Assembly: GCA_016286165.1 (NCBI GenBank)
Contig: JAEESE010000002.1
Location: 124,001 to 188,000, forward strand
Direction of reading: 5' to 3'
From: Bacteroidaceae bacterium
GTDB taxonomy: Bacteria; Bacteroidota; Bacteroidia; Bacteroidales; Bacteroidaceae
Length of the DNA: 64,000 bases
Below are positions 37,088 through 45,996 of this stretch, piece after piece; position 1 is the first letter of the stretch, and each line of letters begins with the position of its first letter. The position numbers were made by a program, and so were the translations under genes. The notes under the pieces were generated by a model. That model was given only the letters and a program-made list of their open reading frames with translations, was not told the origin of the DNA and did not search any database.

Positions 37088-37100
37088 AAGGCCCTTCCCC

Positions 37101-37202
37101 TGTCCTCCCTTGTAGGTAGGGGACGGCAACCAGACAGATAAGGAATGATTAAACAAATACTTTAATAGCACAAGGTATCTGCTCCCTCCCTACAAGGGAG
37201 GG
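37101..37202. repeat. pair of REP-like palindromes in inverted orientation
   Basis: Copy 2 (37184-37202) is a perfect hairpin, CCCTCCC-TACAA-GGGAGGG. Copy 1 (about 37102-37122, CCTCCCTTGTAGGTAGGG) is the same element inverted, with a few mismatches. About 60 bp separate them, forming a BIME-like arrangement. They fill the gap between the purH-domain gene and mreB. As RNA the two could pair with each other or fold singly. Confidence 0.8.
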
Positions 37203-37231
37203 TAGGGGGCAGTGCCACTATATTGATTGTT

Positions 37232-38251
37232 ATGGGATTTTTCTCTTTTACTAAAGAAATAGCGATGGACCTTGGCACTGCCAATACCATCATCATCTCC
37301 GACGGCAAGATTGTTGTTGACGAGCCCTCAGTGGTAGCACTTGACCGCCATAGCGAGAAGATGATTGCCGTAGGCGAGAAAGCCAAACTCATGTACGAGA
37401 AAGTACACGCAGGCATCAAGACCATCCGTCCTCTACGCGACGGAGTCATCGCCGACTTCAATGCTTGCGAGCAGATGATGCGCGGTCTCATCAAAATGGT
37501 ACCCACAGGCAGCCGCCTATTCACGCCTTCACTGCGCATGGTCATCGGTGTGCCATCAGGCAGCACAGAGGTGGAACTGCGCGCCGTACGTGACTCCGCC
37601 GAACATGCAGGAGGCCGAGAGGTCTACCTCATCTACGAGCCCATGGCTGCTGCCATAGGTATCGGCCTTGATGTTGTCGCCCCCGAGGGTAATATGATTG
37701 TCGACATAGGTGGCGGTTCCACAGAGATTGCCGTCATCTCGCTCGGCGGTATCGTGGCCGACAAGAGTCTGCGCACAGCTGGTGACGACCTCACTGCCGA
37801 CATTCAGGAGTATATGAGCCGTCAGCATAACGTACGCGTCAGCGAACGTATGGCAGAACGTATCAAAATAAACGTAGGCGCTGCCCTCACCGACCTCGGC
37901 GAGAACGCGCCCGAGGATTACGTCGTGCACGGACCTAACCGCATCACCGCACTGCCTATGGCTGTGCCTGTGTGCTATCAGGAGATAGCCCACTGCCTTG
38001 AGAAGACAATTGCCAAAATCGAGACAGCTGTGCTCAACGCCCTCGAGGAGACACCGCCTGAGCTCTATGCCGACATAGTGCGCAACGGCATATACCTCAC
38101 CGGTGGCGGTGCTTTGCTGCGCGGCCTTGACAAGCGTCTGACAGACAAACTCAACATCCCCTTCCACATTGCCGACGATCCGTTGCACAGCGTAGCCAAG
38201 GGAACAGGTGTTGCCCTGAAGAACATCGAGAACTTCTCGTTCCTCATGTAA
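37232..38251 (+). CDS. mreB: rod shape-determining actin-like protein MreB (339 aa)
   Basis: The cytoplasmic actin homologue that organises lateral wall synthesis. Actin-fold nucleotide motifs are visible: phosphate-1 loop MDLGTANTIII, VIGVPSGSTEVELRAV, phosphate-2 loop MIVDIGGGSTEIAVISLGGI, and adenosine motif IYLTGGGALLRGLD. Length of 339 aa fits MreB (about 335-350). I start at the ATG at 37232 (MGFFSFTKEIAMDLG); a TTG three codons upstream is also open. It is first of the mreB-mreC-mreD-mrdA-rodA series, the conserved Bacteroidales cell-shape operon, with gaps of 33-112 bp. Confidence 0.97.
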   Translation: MGFFSFTKEIAMDLGTANTIIISDGKIVVDEPSVVALDRHSEKMIAVGEKAKLMYEKVHAGIKTIRPLRDGVIADFNACEQMMRGLIKMVPTGSRLFTPSLRMVIGVPSGSTEVELRAVRDSAEHAGGREVYLIYEPMAAAIGIGLDVVAPEGNMIVDIGGGSTEIAVISLGGIVADKSLRTAGDDLTADIQEYMSRQHNVRVSERMAERIKINVGAALTDLGENAPEDYVVHGPNRITALPMAVPVCYQEIAHCLEKTIAKIETAVLNALEETPPELYADIVRNGIYLTGGGALLRGLDKRLTDKLNIPFHIADDPLHSVAKGTGVALKNIENFSFLM

Positions 38252-38275
38252 ACACGAACCTTTCCTGCCGATCCC

Positions 38276-38302
38276 GGGATATCCGGCTAAACCGGATCTC
38301 CC
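38276..38302 (+). other. hairpin in the mreB-mreC gap
   Basis: An 11-bp stem with one mismatch (GGGATATCCGG, 38276-38286, against CCGGATCTCCC, 38292-38302) around a 5-nt loop, directly preceded by the palindrome ATCCCGGGAT. The sequence after it is not T-rich enough for a strong terminator; it may act as an RNA-processing or stability element in the operon. Confidence 0.55.
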
Positions 38303-38323
38303 GTTCTCTTAAATCAATACGCT

Positions 38324-39178
38324 ATGCGTGCCCTCTTAGAATTCCTCGCTAAGTATTACCACTGGATGATATTCATTGTGCTGGAAGTAGTGAGCCTCGT
38401 GCTGCTCTTCCAGTTCAATCATTATCAGCAGAGCTTGTGGCTCACGGCCGTCACCGAGTCCGTGTCGAGGGTTCATAATGCCGAGGCGGGCGTACTGCGT
38501 TACCTCACCCTCGGCCGAGTCAACGAAGAGTTGACACGCCGCAACCTCATTCTCGAATACAACCTACAGCAGGCCACACGCCAGATAGACCTCCTCTCAC
38601 ACGACTCCACAGGCACCGAACGCCTACAGGCTGACCGCATGGAAGGCATCGATCTCATCCATGCCAAAGTGGTCACCAACAGCGTCATGCGCCGAGACAA
38701 CCTCATCACCATTGATGCCGGTCAGGTCGACGGTGTGCGTCCGGAGATGGGTGTAGTATGCGGCACGGGGCTTGTGGGCATTGTCTTCCTCACCTCCGAC
38801 CATTTCTCCATAGTGCTTCCGCTGCTCAACAGCCGCTCACATATCAGTTGCCGTCTGCGAGGTTCCGAATATTTCGGCCACCTCACATGGGACGGCGGCA
38901 GTGCACTCTTTGCGCAACTTGACGATATTCCCCGCCACGCACGCTTCAACATAGGCGACATAGTGGAAACCAGCGGCTTCAGTTCCGTATTCCCTCCAGG
39001 GCTCTTCGTGGGCAAGGTGGAAGCCATCGGCAACAGCGACGACGGACTGAGCTATAAGCTGCGCGTACATTTGGCCACCGACTTCACATCTTTACAAGAC
39101 GTCTACGTCGTAGCCCAACAATTCCAACCCGAGGTACACCGCCTCGAGCAGCAAGCCGACTCGCTCATCAAGCAATAA
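38324..39178 (+). CDS. mreC: rod shape-determining protein MreC (284 aa)
   Basis: A periplasmic scaffold that links MreB to PBP2 and RodA. One N-terminal membrane anchor (WMIFIVLEVVSLVLLFQF) is followed by a coiled-coil segment (about 60-95, EELTRRNLILEYNLQQATRQ). The two-barrel MreC core then shows AKVVTNSVMRRDNLITIDAG, DGVRPEMGVVCGTGLVGIV, FNIGDIVETSGFSSVFPPGL and VGKVEAI. Length is normal. The C-terminal tail (QQFQPEVHRLEQQADSLIKQ) is helical. It is 72 bp after mreB and 33 bp before mreD. Confidence 0.96.
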   Translation: MRALLEFLAKYYHWMIFIVLEVVSLVLLFQFNHYQQSLWLTAVTESVSRVHNAEAGVLRYLTLGRVNEELTRRNLILEYNLQQATRQIDLLSHDSTGTERLQADRMEGIDLIHAKVVTNSVMRRDNLITIDAGQVDGVRPEMGVVCGTGLVGIVFLTSDHFSIVLPLLNSRSHISCRLRGSEYFGHLTWDGGSALFAQLDDIPRHARFNIGDIVETSGFSSVFPPGLFVGKVEAIGNSDDGLSYKLRVHLATDFTSLQDVYVVAQQFQPEVHRLEQQADSLIKQ

Positions 39179-39211
39179 GTTCACATCATTCATCACCAAC
39201 GTCCAACAACA

Positions 39212-39733
39212 ATGGTAATCACTTTCCTCCAACGTTTGCTTTGGCTCGTTGCCCTCGTGGCAGCACAGATGATGGTGTTCAACTACATACACCTCTTCGG
39301 CTACGCCACGCCCCTACCCTACGTTTTCCTGCTCCTCATATTCCCCTTGAACTCTTCGCGGTGGAGCATTCTCCTCTGGGGCTTCGTGTGCGGCCTCCTA
39401 TGTGACTTCGTCTCGCTTACTCCCGGCCTCGGCGCTGCCTCTATGACGCTCACCGCTTTCCTGCAGCCCTTGCTGCTGAAGGCTATGGCGCCCAAGGACT
39501 CGCTCGAGGATATGCAGGCCTCCTACTCCACCCTCGGTTTATGGGGCTATGTCCGCTACGCTGGCATCCTCACGCTGGTGTTCATGCTTACCTATTTCCT
39601 GCTGATGAGCTTCTCATTCTTCCACATCGTAGACCTCGCCATCGCCTTCGCCTCCAGTTGGGCTCTCACTCTCATACTCTGCATGGCCATCGAGAGCGTA
39701 CGGAGCAGCAAGAAGAAAGAGCGCGAGAACTGA
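39212..39733 (+). CDS. mreD: rod shape-determining protein MreD (173 aa)
   Basis: A small inner-membrane protein of the elongasome. It has five to six hydrophobic segments (LLWLVALVAAQMMVFNYIH; PYVFLLLIFPLN; ILLWGFVCGLLCDFVS; ILTLVFMLTYFLLMSFSFF; ASSWALTLILCMAIES). The motif GFVCGLLCDFVSLTPGLGAASM is the MreD signature (G-x-x-x-D-x-x-x-x-x-x-G-x-x-x). It ends with a basic tail. The following 112-bp gap to mrdA contains an imperfect inverted repeat (ATGTTTA at 39748-39754 against TAAACAT at 39786-39792) followed by a pyrimidine-rich stretch, which could attenuate transcription. Confidence 0.93.
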   Translation: MVITFLQRLLWLVALVAAQMMVFNYIHLFGYATPLPYVFLLLIFPLNSSRWSILLWGFVCGLLCDFVSLTPGLGAASMTLTAFLQPLLLKAMAPKDSLEDMQASYSTLGLWGYVRYAGILTLVFMLTYFLLMSFSFFHIVDLAIAFASSWALTLILCMAIESVRSSKKKEREN

Positions 39734-39845
39734 TTCATTAACTTTCAATGTTTAGCGTATAAAGTTTAGATTACTAACTAGCGCTTAAACATTTTTCTTC
39801 TACTTCTTTAATTCCTTAAACACCAAATAAACTGTCCCCTCACCT

Positions 39846-41684
39846 TTGGCTGATTCCACTCTCTCATACAGGAAATACGTGCTCGGTATTGCCGCACTCA
39901 TAATCGTAGTCATTTATGTGCTACGATTATTCTCGTTGCAGCTACTCTCCGACGACTACCGTGCACGAGCCGATTCCAACGCCTTGATGCGCCGCATACA
40001 GTTTCCTGCTCGCGGAGCCATCACAGACCGCACCGGCAAGCTCCTCGTGTACAACCAACCAGCATATGATATAATGGTTGTCATGCAGGAACAGGACGGC
40101 GTGGACACATTAGGTCTGTGCCGCAGTCTCGGCATCACGCGGGAGTGGTACATCAAGCGAATGGACGAGATTAGGCACACCAAAGGCTATTCCCCCTACA
40201 CCCAACAGGTGTTTATGAATCAGCTATCAATGGAGGAATTCAGCAACTTTCAGGAGAAACTCTTCCATTTTCGTGGCTTCTATATCCAGAAACGCAGTAT
40301 ACGTCAGTATTCCTATCCTTACGCCGCCCATCTCCTCGGCGACGTAGGTGAGGTAAACCAAGCCGATATAGATGCTGACGACTACTACCGCTCCGGCGAC
40401 TACATCGGCACTCAGGGTGTGGAACGCAGCTACGAGCGTCAACTGCGCGGTATCAAGGGTTCCGAGATACTCATACGCGACGTCCACGGCCGCATTAAAG
40501 GGCGCTACCAGGACGGACGCTTCGACCAAAAGCCTATCCCCGGCAAGAACCTTACCCTCAGCATAGACCTCGAGCTCCAGAAGCTCGGCGAGCGCCTCAT
40601 GCAGAACAAACTCGGCGCCATAGTGGCCATAGAGCCCTCCACCGGCGAGATACTTTGCATGGTTACCTCACCCACCTTCGACCCGCGCTCCCTCGTAGGT
40701 CGACAGCGTGGCAAGCGCCACAAGGAGCTTTCCCGTGACCCCATGAAACCCCTCCTCAACCGCGCCATCATGGGCACCTTCCCCCCGGGATCCACCTTCA
40801 AGACCTCACAGGCTCTCACATTCCTCCAGGAAGGAATCATCACGCCACAAACCGCCTATTCATGCTACCGCGGTTTCCACTACGGCCGCCTTAGGGTAGG
40901 TTGCCACGCCCACGGCTCCCCACTACCCCTCGTGCCCGCCATAGGAACATCCTGCAACGCCTATTTCTGCTGGGGCCTCTACCACATGTTCAACAACCGC
41001 GTCAAATACCACTCCACACAGGAAGCCATGACCACGTGGAAGGACTATATGGTCAGTATGGGCTTTGGCTACCGCCTCGGCGTAGACCTCCCCAGCGAGG
41101 CACGCGGTATGATCCCCAATGCCGACTACTACGACGAGCACTACCGAGGTTCTTGGAATGCACTCACCGTAATCCATATCGCCATTGGCCAGGCCGAAGT
41201 TACCCTCACGCCCTTGCAGATAGCTAACCTCGGCGCCACCATAGCCAACCGCGGCTGGTTCATCACACCACATATAGTTAAGGAGGTGCAGGATGACACC
41301 TTAGCCTCCGTCTACAGCAAGAAACGCTACACCAAGGTTTCGCGCACTAACTACGAGACCGTGGTCGACGGCATGGCACGCGCCGTCACGTCCGGCACCT
41401 GTCGGGGAGCAGCTTCCTCGCAGTATGTTGTCTGCGGCAAGACAGGCACCGCCCAGAACCGCGGCTACGACCACTCTGCCTTTATGGGCTTCGCTCCACG
41501 AGACAATCCCAAGATAGCCATCGCCGTATATGTTGAGAATGGCGGCTATGGTGCCCACTACGGCGTGCCCATCGGAGCGCTCATGATGGAGCAGTACATC
41601 AACGGACACCTCTCTCCCGCAAGCGAGAAGAAAGCCGAAGTATTCGCAAACCGACGAATCAATTACGGGGACTATGTGAGATAG
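39846..41684 (+). CDS. mrdA: penicillin-binding protein 2, elongation transpeptidase (612 aa)
   Basis: A class B PBP that crosslinks lateral-wall peptidoglycan with RodA. One N-terminal membrane helix (YVLGIAALIIVVIYVLRLFSLQ) is followed by the dimerisation/pedestal region (RAGAITDRTGKLLVYNQPAYDI-type segment). The transpeptidase domain shows active-site Ser in STFK (PPGSTFKTSQALTF), SCN (GTSCNAYFCWG) and KTG (CGKTGTAQNRG). The frame has no suitable ATG: an in-frame TAA at 39828 and the N-terminus MADSTLSYRKYV place the start at TTG 39846, which gives the short cytoplasmic tail expected of PBP2. It is 73 bp upstream of rodA. Confidence 0.95.
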   Translation: MADSTLSYRKYVLGIAALIIVVIYVLRLFSLQLLSDDYRARADSNALMRRIQFPARGAITDRTGKLLVYNQPAYDIMVVMQEQDGVDTLGLCRSLGITREWYIKRMDEIRHTKGYSPYTQQVFMNQLSMEEFSNFQEKLFHFRGFYIQKRSIRQYSYPYAAHLLGDVGEVNQADIDADDYYRSGDYIGTQGVERSYERQLRGIKGSEILIRDVHGRIKGRYQDGRFDQKPIPGKNLTLSIDLELQKLGERLMQNKLGAIVAIEPSTGEILCMVTSPTFDPRSLVGRQRGKRHKELSRDPMKPLLNRAIMGTFPPGSTFKTSQALTFLQEGIITPQTAYSCYRGFHYGRLRVGCHAHGSPLPLVPAIGTSCNAYFCWGLYHMFNNRVKYHSTQEAMTTWKDYMVSMGFGYRLGVDLPSEARGMIPNADYYDEHYRGSWNALTVIHIAIGQAEVTLTPLQIANLGATIANRGWFITPHIVKEVQDDTLASVYSKKRYTKVSRTNYETVVDGMARAVTSGTCRGAASSQYVVCGKTGTAQNRGYDHSAFMGFAPRDNPKIAIAVYVENGGYGAHYGVPIGALMMEQYINGHLSPASEKKAEVFANRRINYGDYVR

Positions 41685-41757
41685 TCAGCATTTAACAGTT
41701 GACCGGATTTTCCGACAAATCTGGACAATCTAGAAAGACAAAGCAAAAGAGTTCAAG

Positions 41758-43506
41758 ATGGAAAAACAAAAGAGTGTCTTCGCCAGCATCGACTGGCTCA
41801 CGATCCTCATCTATGCAGGCCTGCTCGTCTTCGGTTGGATGAGCATCTGCGGCGCGTGCTACGAATACGGACAGCCCCGCGACCTGCTGTCGCTCGCCTC
41901 CTTTGACACGCGCACGGGCATGCAGTTGGTGTGGATAGGCTCTTCCATAGTCCTAGGCGCCATAGTGCTGCTGCTCGACGACCGCATCTTCGACACCTTT
42001 GCCTACCTTATATACGGCGCACTCATCGTGCTGCTGTTCATAACACCCTTCTTAGCTCACGACATCAAAGGCTCGCTGTCGTGGATAAAGATTGGACCTT
42101 TCAGTTTGCAGAGCGCTGAGTTCGCTAAGTTCGCCACAGCCCTGGCATTGGCTAAGTTCATGAGTTCCTACGGGTTTAAGTTGCAAGGTTCGTGGAAGAA
42201 TATGGCCATCAGCATCGGCATAATGATGCTACCCATGGTGCTCATTGTGATGCAGAAGGAGACTGGATCTGCCCTCGTGTACTTCAGCCTCTTCCTGATG
42301 CTCTACCGCGAAGGCATGCCCGGTTTCATCCTCTTCGCCGGCATATCTGCAGCTGCCTACGTAGTAATCGGTCTGCGATTCTCCGAGGTTCTGATTCTCT
42401 CTAATTCCACATGTTTGGGCGAGGTGCTCGTAATGCTTATGATAGTGATTTTCATCACAGCTCTTATCATCATCTATTGCAGGCCTGCCGCTCTTGCAGG
42501 CACCAACAGCGCTGTTGGACGCGATACACTGCGCCCTTACCATCGAGCTATGACTTCCACCCTCGGCTTAGCCCTGCCGCTGATGATAGCCATACTCGCC
42601 GCAGGCTATTTCCTTTTTCCTCTCATCACCGACCATCAACCCACCGAAGAACTGACAACCATCGACGTCCCCACCCCTAACAGCGAGGAGGCTGGCGGAG
42701 AGACCGCCATCACCATGGCAGAGACAGCGGGGAACGCTGCCATCGCACCCGAAGAGGCCTTGCCTTCAATATCAGAAGAGGAAAACAAGGAGAATAGCCC
42801 CTCATTTCTCAGTTCCATACTCTCTACCCTCCACTTCTCCACATTCAACCTGTCTCCCCTACTCATCATCATATGCGTATTATTGGCTCTGCGCCTGTTT
42901 TGGATAGGCTTCACCAGTCAGCTATACCGCTATGCCTACATAGCTTTGTTTGCGTTGGCATCGATGACGGTGTTCTTCTCGGCCAACCTCCTTGTTGACC
43001 ACCTGGCGCCCCACCAACAAAAACGCATACAAGTGCTATTAGGTTTGCAGGACGACCCTAATGGTGTGGGCTACAACGTCATCCAAGCCAAGATAGCCAT
43101 CGGCTCAGGCGGCCTTGAGGGCAAAGGCTTCCTAAACGGCACCCAGACGAAGCTTAAATATGTGCCTGAGCAGGAGACCGACTTCATTTTCTGCACCGTA
43201 GGTGAGGAACAAGGGTTCATTGGCTCCACCGCTGTGCTCATATTGTTCCTACTCCTGATGTGGCGCCTCATAAGCGTGGCAGAACGACAGCCATACGCTT
43301 TCGGCCGTGTCTACGGCTACTGCGTCTTCTCCATTATCTTCTTTCACGTACTTATTAACGTGGGTATGGTGCTCGGCCTGATGCCCGTCATTGGCATCCC
43401 CCTACCCTTCTTCAGTTATGGCGGCTCATCCCTCTGGGGCTTCACTCTTCTCCTCTTCATCTTCCTCCGCATTGATGCCGGCCGCTCGCGGTATCAAAGA
43501 AAGTAA
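41758..43506 (+). CDS. rodA: RodA-type SEDS peptidoglycan polymerase with a large insertion (582 aa)
   Basis: An inner-membrane glycosyltransferase of the SEDS family, partner of PBP2. SEDS motifs: SWIKIGPFSLQSAEFAKFATAL, LIVMQKETGSALVYFSLFL (with the Gln-Lys-Glu-x-Gly segment), ACGSGGLEGKGFLNGTQTK-like segment (IAIGSGGLEGKGFLNGTQTK) and PLPFFSYGGSS near the C-terminus. At 582 aa it is far longer than E. coli RodA (370). The extra length is between the two halves: added hydrophobic segments around 215-240 and 262-290, an acidic Ser/Glu-rich hydrophilic loop at about 292-346, and another segment at about 360-385. It is last in the mre operon and is followed by a strong bidirectional terminator. 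Confidence 0.95.
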   Translation: MEKQKSVFASIDWLTILIYAGLLVFGWMSICGACYEYGQPRDLLSLASFDTRTGMQLVWIGSSIVLGAIVLLLDDRIFDTFAYLIYGALIVLLFITPFLAHDIKGSLSWIKIGPFSLQSAEFAKFATALALAKFMSSYGFKLQGSWKNMAISIGIMMLPMVLIVMQKETGSALVYFSLFLMLYREGMPGFILFAGISAAAYVVIGLRFSEVLILSNSTCLGEVLVMLMIVIFITALIIIYCRPAALAGTNSAVGRDTLRPYHRAMTSTLGLALPLMIAILAAGYFLFPLITDHQPTEELTTIDVPTPNSEEAGGETAITMAETAGNAAIAPEEALPSISEEENKENSPSFLSSILSTLHFSTFNLSPLLIIICVLLALRLFWIGFTSQLYRYAYIALFALASMTVFFSANLLVDHLAPHQQKRIQVLLGLQDDPNGVGYNVIQAKIAIGSGGLEGKGFLNGTQTKLKYVPEQETDFIFCTVGEEQGFIGSTAVLILFLLLMWRLISVAERQPYAFGRVYGYCVFSIIFFHVLINVGMVLGLMPVIGIPLPFFSYGGSSLWGFTLLLFIFLRIDAGRSRYQRK

Positions 43507-43611
43507 TGGTTGAGGATTCTTGTAATCCCCTATCGGGTGAAGGTGAGGTGATTTTTCGCAATTAGTGTAAACAAAGAATTAGAATAATTCGTTGTAAGAA
43601 GGAATGGTCGG

Positions 43612-43654
43612 AAACAAAACGAAGCGCTTTGGATGGAAGCGCTTCGTTTTGTTT
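43612..43654. terminator. bidirectional intrinsic terminator between rodA and fucO-type gene
   Basis: A perfect 18-bp stem (43612-43629 and 43637-43654; AAACAAAACGAAGCGCTT and its complement) with a 7-nt loop. The stem carries A-rich and T-rich ends, so each strand ends in TTTTGTTT. It serves the converging rodA and dehydrogenase genes. Confidence 0.93.
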
Positions 43655-43670
43655 AGTATCGTGCTATGTA

Positions 43671-44825
43671 TTAGAGAATCTGATGATACAGGTCGATAAT
43701 GTCCTGCTTGGTGACGGGGCGCGGGTTGCCTGGCGTGCAAACATCATTGATGGCTTGTTCGGCCAATGCCTCGATGTCCTGCTCGGTGATGCCGAGGTCA
43801 GTGAGGCGTTTGTTGGTGCCGACGAGTGCACTCAGATCCTCTATGGCCTTGCAGGCTGCTTCTGCAGCTTCGTCGGTAGTCATCGAGGGTTGATAGACGC
43901 CACAGGCCTTGGCAATCTCAACGTATTTTTCCTTGGCGGCCGGCATATTGAAACGCATGACCGTGGGCAACAGCATGGCACAAGCCACGCCATGGGGAAC
44001 ATCAAAGAGAGCGCTTAAAGGATGAGCCATGCCGTGGTCCACACCAAGACCTACGTTGGAGAATGCCATGCCGGCCACGTATTGAGCCACGGCCATACCA
44101 TCGCGACCAACAGGATTCGTAGGCTCACTGACGGCCACAGGCAAGTATTTGTAGATCATCTCGATAGCCTTGACCTCGAACATATCGCTCAGTTCCCAGG
44201 CAGCCTTGGTGATAAGGCCCTCGATGGCATGAGTCATAGCATCCATACCGGTTGCTGCAGTGAGGCTCTTAGGCAATGAATACATCAGTTCAGCATCGAT
44301 GATAGCCACGCAGGGTATGTCGTTGGGGTCTACACAGACCATCTTGGCCTGGCGTGCCTCATCAATAATGACATAGTTGATGGTGGTCTCAGCTGCTGTG
44401 CCTGCCGTGGTTGGCAGCGCAATGATGGGAAGCGACTTCTTCTTGGTGTCTGCCACACCCTCGAGCGAAATGATATCACTGAACTCGGGGTTGTTTACCA
44501 CGATGCCAATACCCTTGGCGGTGTCCATTGAGGAGCCGCCGCCTATGGCAACGATGAAGTCGGCCTGAGCACGCTTGCAAGCCTCGATGCCGTTCTTTAC
44601 GTTTGTAACGGTGGGATTAGGTTTTACATCGTCGAAGATATCATAAGCTATACCGGCCTCGTCCATGACATCGAGCACTTTCTTTGCCACGCCAAACTGC
44701 ATAAGACCTTTGTCGGTCACTACGAGAGCTTTCTTGAAACCGAGTCGTTTCACTACGCCCGGCAGCTCCTTGCGGGCACCTGGGCCGAAGTACGATACTT
44801 CGTTGAGGATAAATCTGTTTACCAT
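43671..44825 (-). CDS. fucO: iron-containing alcohol dehydrogenase, lactaldehyde reductase type (384 aa)
   Basis: A group III NAD(P)-dependent alcohol dehydrogenase. It resembles FucO, which reduces lactaldehyde to 1,2-propanediol during fucose/rhamnose fermentation. NAD-binding motif: IVAIGGGSSMDTAKGIG. Metal ligands lie in the usual places: Asp in VAIIDAELM, His in GMDAMTHAIEG, and the two-His helix region GLGVDHGMAHPLSALFDVPHGVACAMLLP. The length (384) matches FucO (about 382). No fucose genes are nearby, so the substrate assignment is tentative; other 1,2-diol or butanol dehydrogenases look similar. It is last of the minus-strand run and 47 bp after meaB. Confidence 0.88.
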   Translation of the reverse strand: MVNRFILNEVSYFGPGARKELPGVVKRLGFKKALVVTDKGLMQFGVAKKVLDVMDEAGIAYDIFDDVKPNPTVTNVKNGIEACKRAQADFIVAIGGGSSMDTAKGIGIVVNNPEFSDIISLEGVADTKKKSLPIIALPTTAGTAAETTINYVIIDEARQAKMVCVDPNDIPCVAIIDAELMYSLPKSLTAATGMDAMTHAIEGLITKAAWELSDMFEVKAIEMIYKYLPVAVSEPTNPVGRDGMAVAQYVAGMAFSNVGLGVDHGMAHPLSALFDVPHGVACAMLLPTVMRFNMPAAKEKYVEIAKACGVYQPSMTTDEAAEAACKAIEDLSALVGTNKRLTDLGITEQDIEALAEQAINDVCTPGNPRPVTKQDIIDLYHQIL

Positions 44826-44872
44826 AGTTAGTCTTAGTTTTTATAAGGTGATGAATAATGTAAGGTAAGCCT

Positions 44873-45973
44873 TTACTGCTTGAGCAATGAGAAATAAGTA
44901 TCAAGGAGCTGCTTGGCAGCTACGAAGGAGGTCTTCTGGCCGGCAAGAACGGTTTCCTCGGCACGTGGCAGAAGCCCTTCGATGGTGGGGTTCTGGAAGA
45001 AGCCGTTGCGCAACTGCTCGTTGATGCTCTCGTACATCCAGTACTTGGCTTGCTCGGCACGGCGATGTTCGAAATAGCCGTTAGCCTTGACAAAGTCAAC
45101 ATACTCGAAGATCATATCCCACACTTCCTTGATGCCGAGGCCATAGAAGCCTGAGTAGCAGAGCACCTTGGGCGTCCAACCGCTCTCGGGCATAGGAAAG
45201 AGATGGAGGGCGTTGCGGAACTGGCGCGCCGCCAACTGACAGGCGTCAACATTGTCACCGTCGCATTTGTTGATGACGATGCCGTCGGCCATCTCCATTA
45301 TTCCGCGTTTGATGCCCTGCAACTCATCGCCCGTTCCAGCGAGTTGGATGACTAGAAAGAAGTCGACCATAGAATGGCAGGCCGTCTCGCTCTGTCCTAC
45401 ACCTACGGTCTCAACGAATATCTTGTCAAAACCGGCAGCCTCACACAGGATGATGGTCTCACGCGTCTTGCGTGCTACGCCGCCGAGGGAGCCTGCCGAG
45501 GGGCTAGGACGTATGAACGAGTCGGGGTGCACACTGAGCTTTTCCATGCGCGTCTTGTCACCGAGAATAGAACCCTTGGTCTTCTCTGACGAGGGATCGA
45601 TGGCGAGCACGGCAAGACGGCCGCCAGTACGCTCGAGGACGTGAATGCCGAACTCGTCGATACTGGTGCTCTTACCTGCACCGGGCACACCGCTTATACC
45701 TATGCGTACGCTCTTGCCACTATATGGCAGGCAACGCTCTATCACTTCCTGTGCTATTGCTTGGTGATCGGGGTTAGTGCTCTCGACTAGCGTCACGGCC
45801 TGACCAAGTATGGTGACATTGCCCTTGAGGATGCCTTCGACATAGTCGGCAGCGGTAAGGCGGCGGCGGGCAAAACGACCGCGCTGCAGGTATGGATTGA
45901 CTATTGAGGGTTGCTCTACGCCGTCGTTGACGGTGAGCCCTTTGTATTCACTACTATTCTCGGGATGTAGCAT
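44873..45973 (-). CDS. meaB: methylmalonyl-CoA mutase-associated GTPase MeaB (366 aa)
   Basis: A G3E-family P-loop GTPase that loads and protects adenosylcobalamin in methylmalonyl-CoA mutase, an enzyme of the succinate-to-propionate route. Motifs: Walker A GISGVPGAGKSTSID (about residue 98), AIDPSSEKTKGSILGDKTRM, ETVGVGQSE, and the guanine motif NKCDGDN. The C-terminus carries the dimerisation helices. I start at the ATG at 45973 (MLHPENSSEYKG), 23 bp after the DUF1573 gene stop. A TTG at 46009 would overlap that gene by 13 bases. Neither mutase subunit gene is in the window. Confidence 0.93.
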   Translation of the reverse strand: MLHPENSSEYKGLTVNDGVEQPSIVNPYLQRGRFARRRLTAADYVEGILKGNVTILGQAVTLVESTNPDHQAIAQEVIERCLPYSGKSVRIGISGVPGAGKSTSIDEFGIHVLERTGGRLAVLAIDPSSEKTKGSILGDKTRMEKLSVHPDSFIRPSPSAGSLGGVARKTRETIILCEAAGFDKIFVETVGVGQSETACHSMVDFFLVIQLAGTGDELQGIKRGIMEMADGIVINKCDGDNVDACQLAARQFRNALHLFPMPESGWTPKVLCYSGFYGLGIKEVWDMIFEYVDFVKANGYFEHRRAEQAKYWMYESINEQLRNGFFQNPTIEGLLPRAEETVLAGQKTSFVAAKQLLDTYFSLLKQ

Positions 45974-45996
45974 AGAAAGAGAAGACTTTTGGCTGA

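Noticed and set aside
37088..37231. Frameshifted remainder of purH after the stop codon
   Set aside because: The 144 bp hold only the inverted REP-like pair; there is no trace of transformylase sequence, so this is not a simple frameshift.
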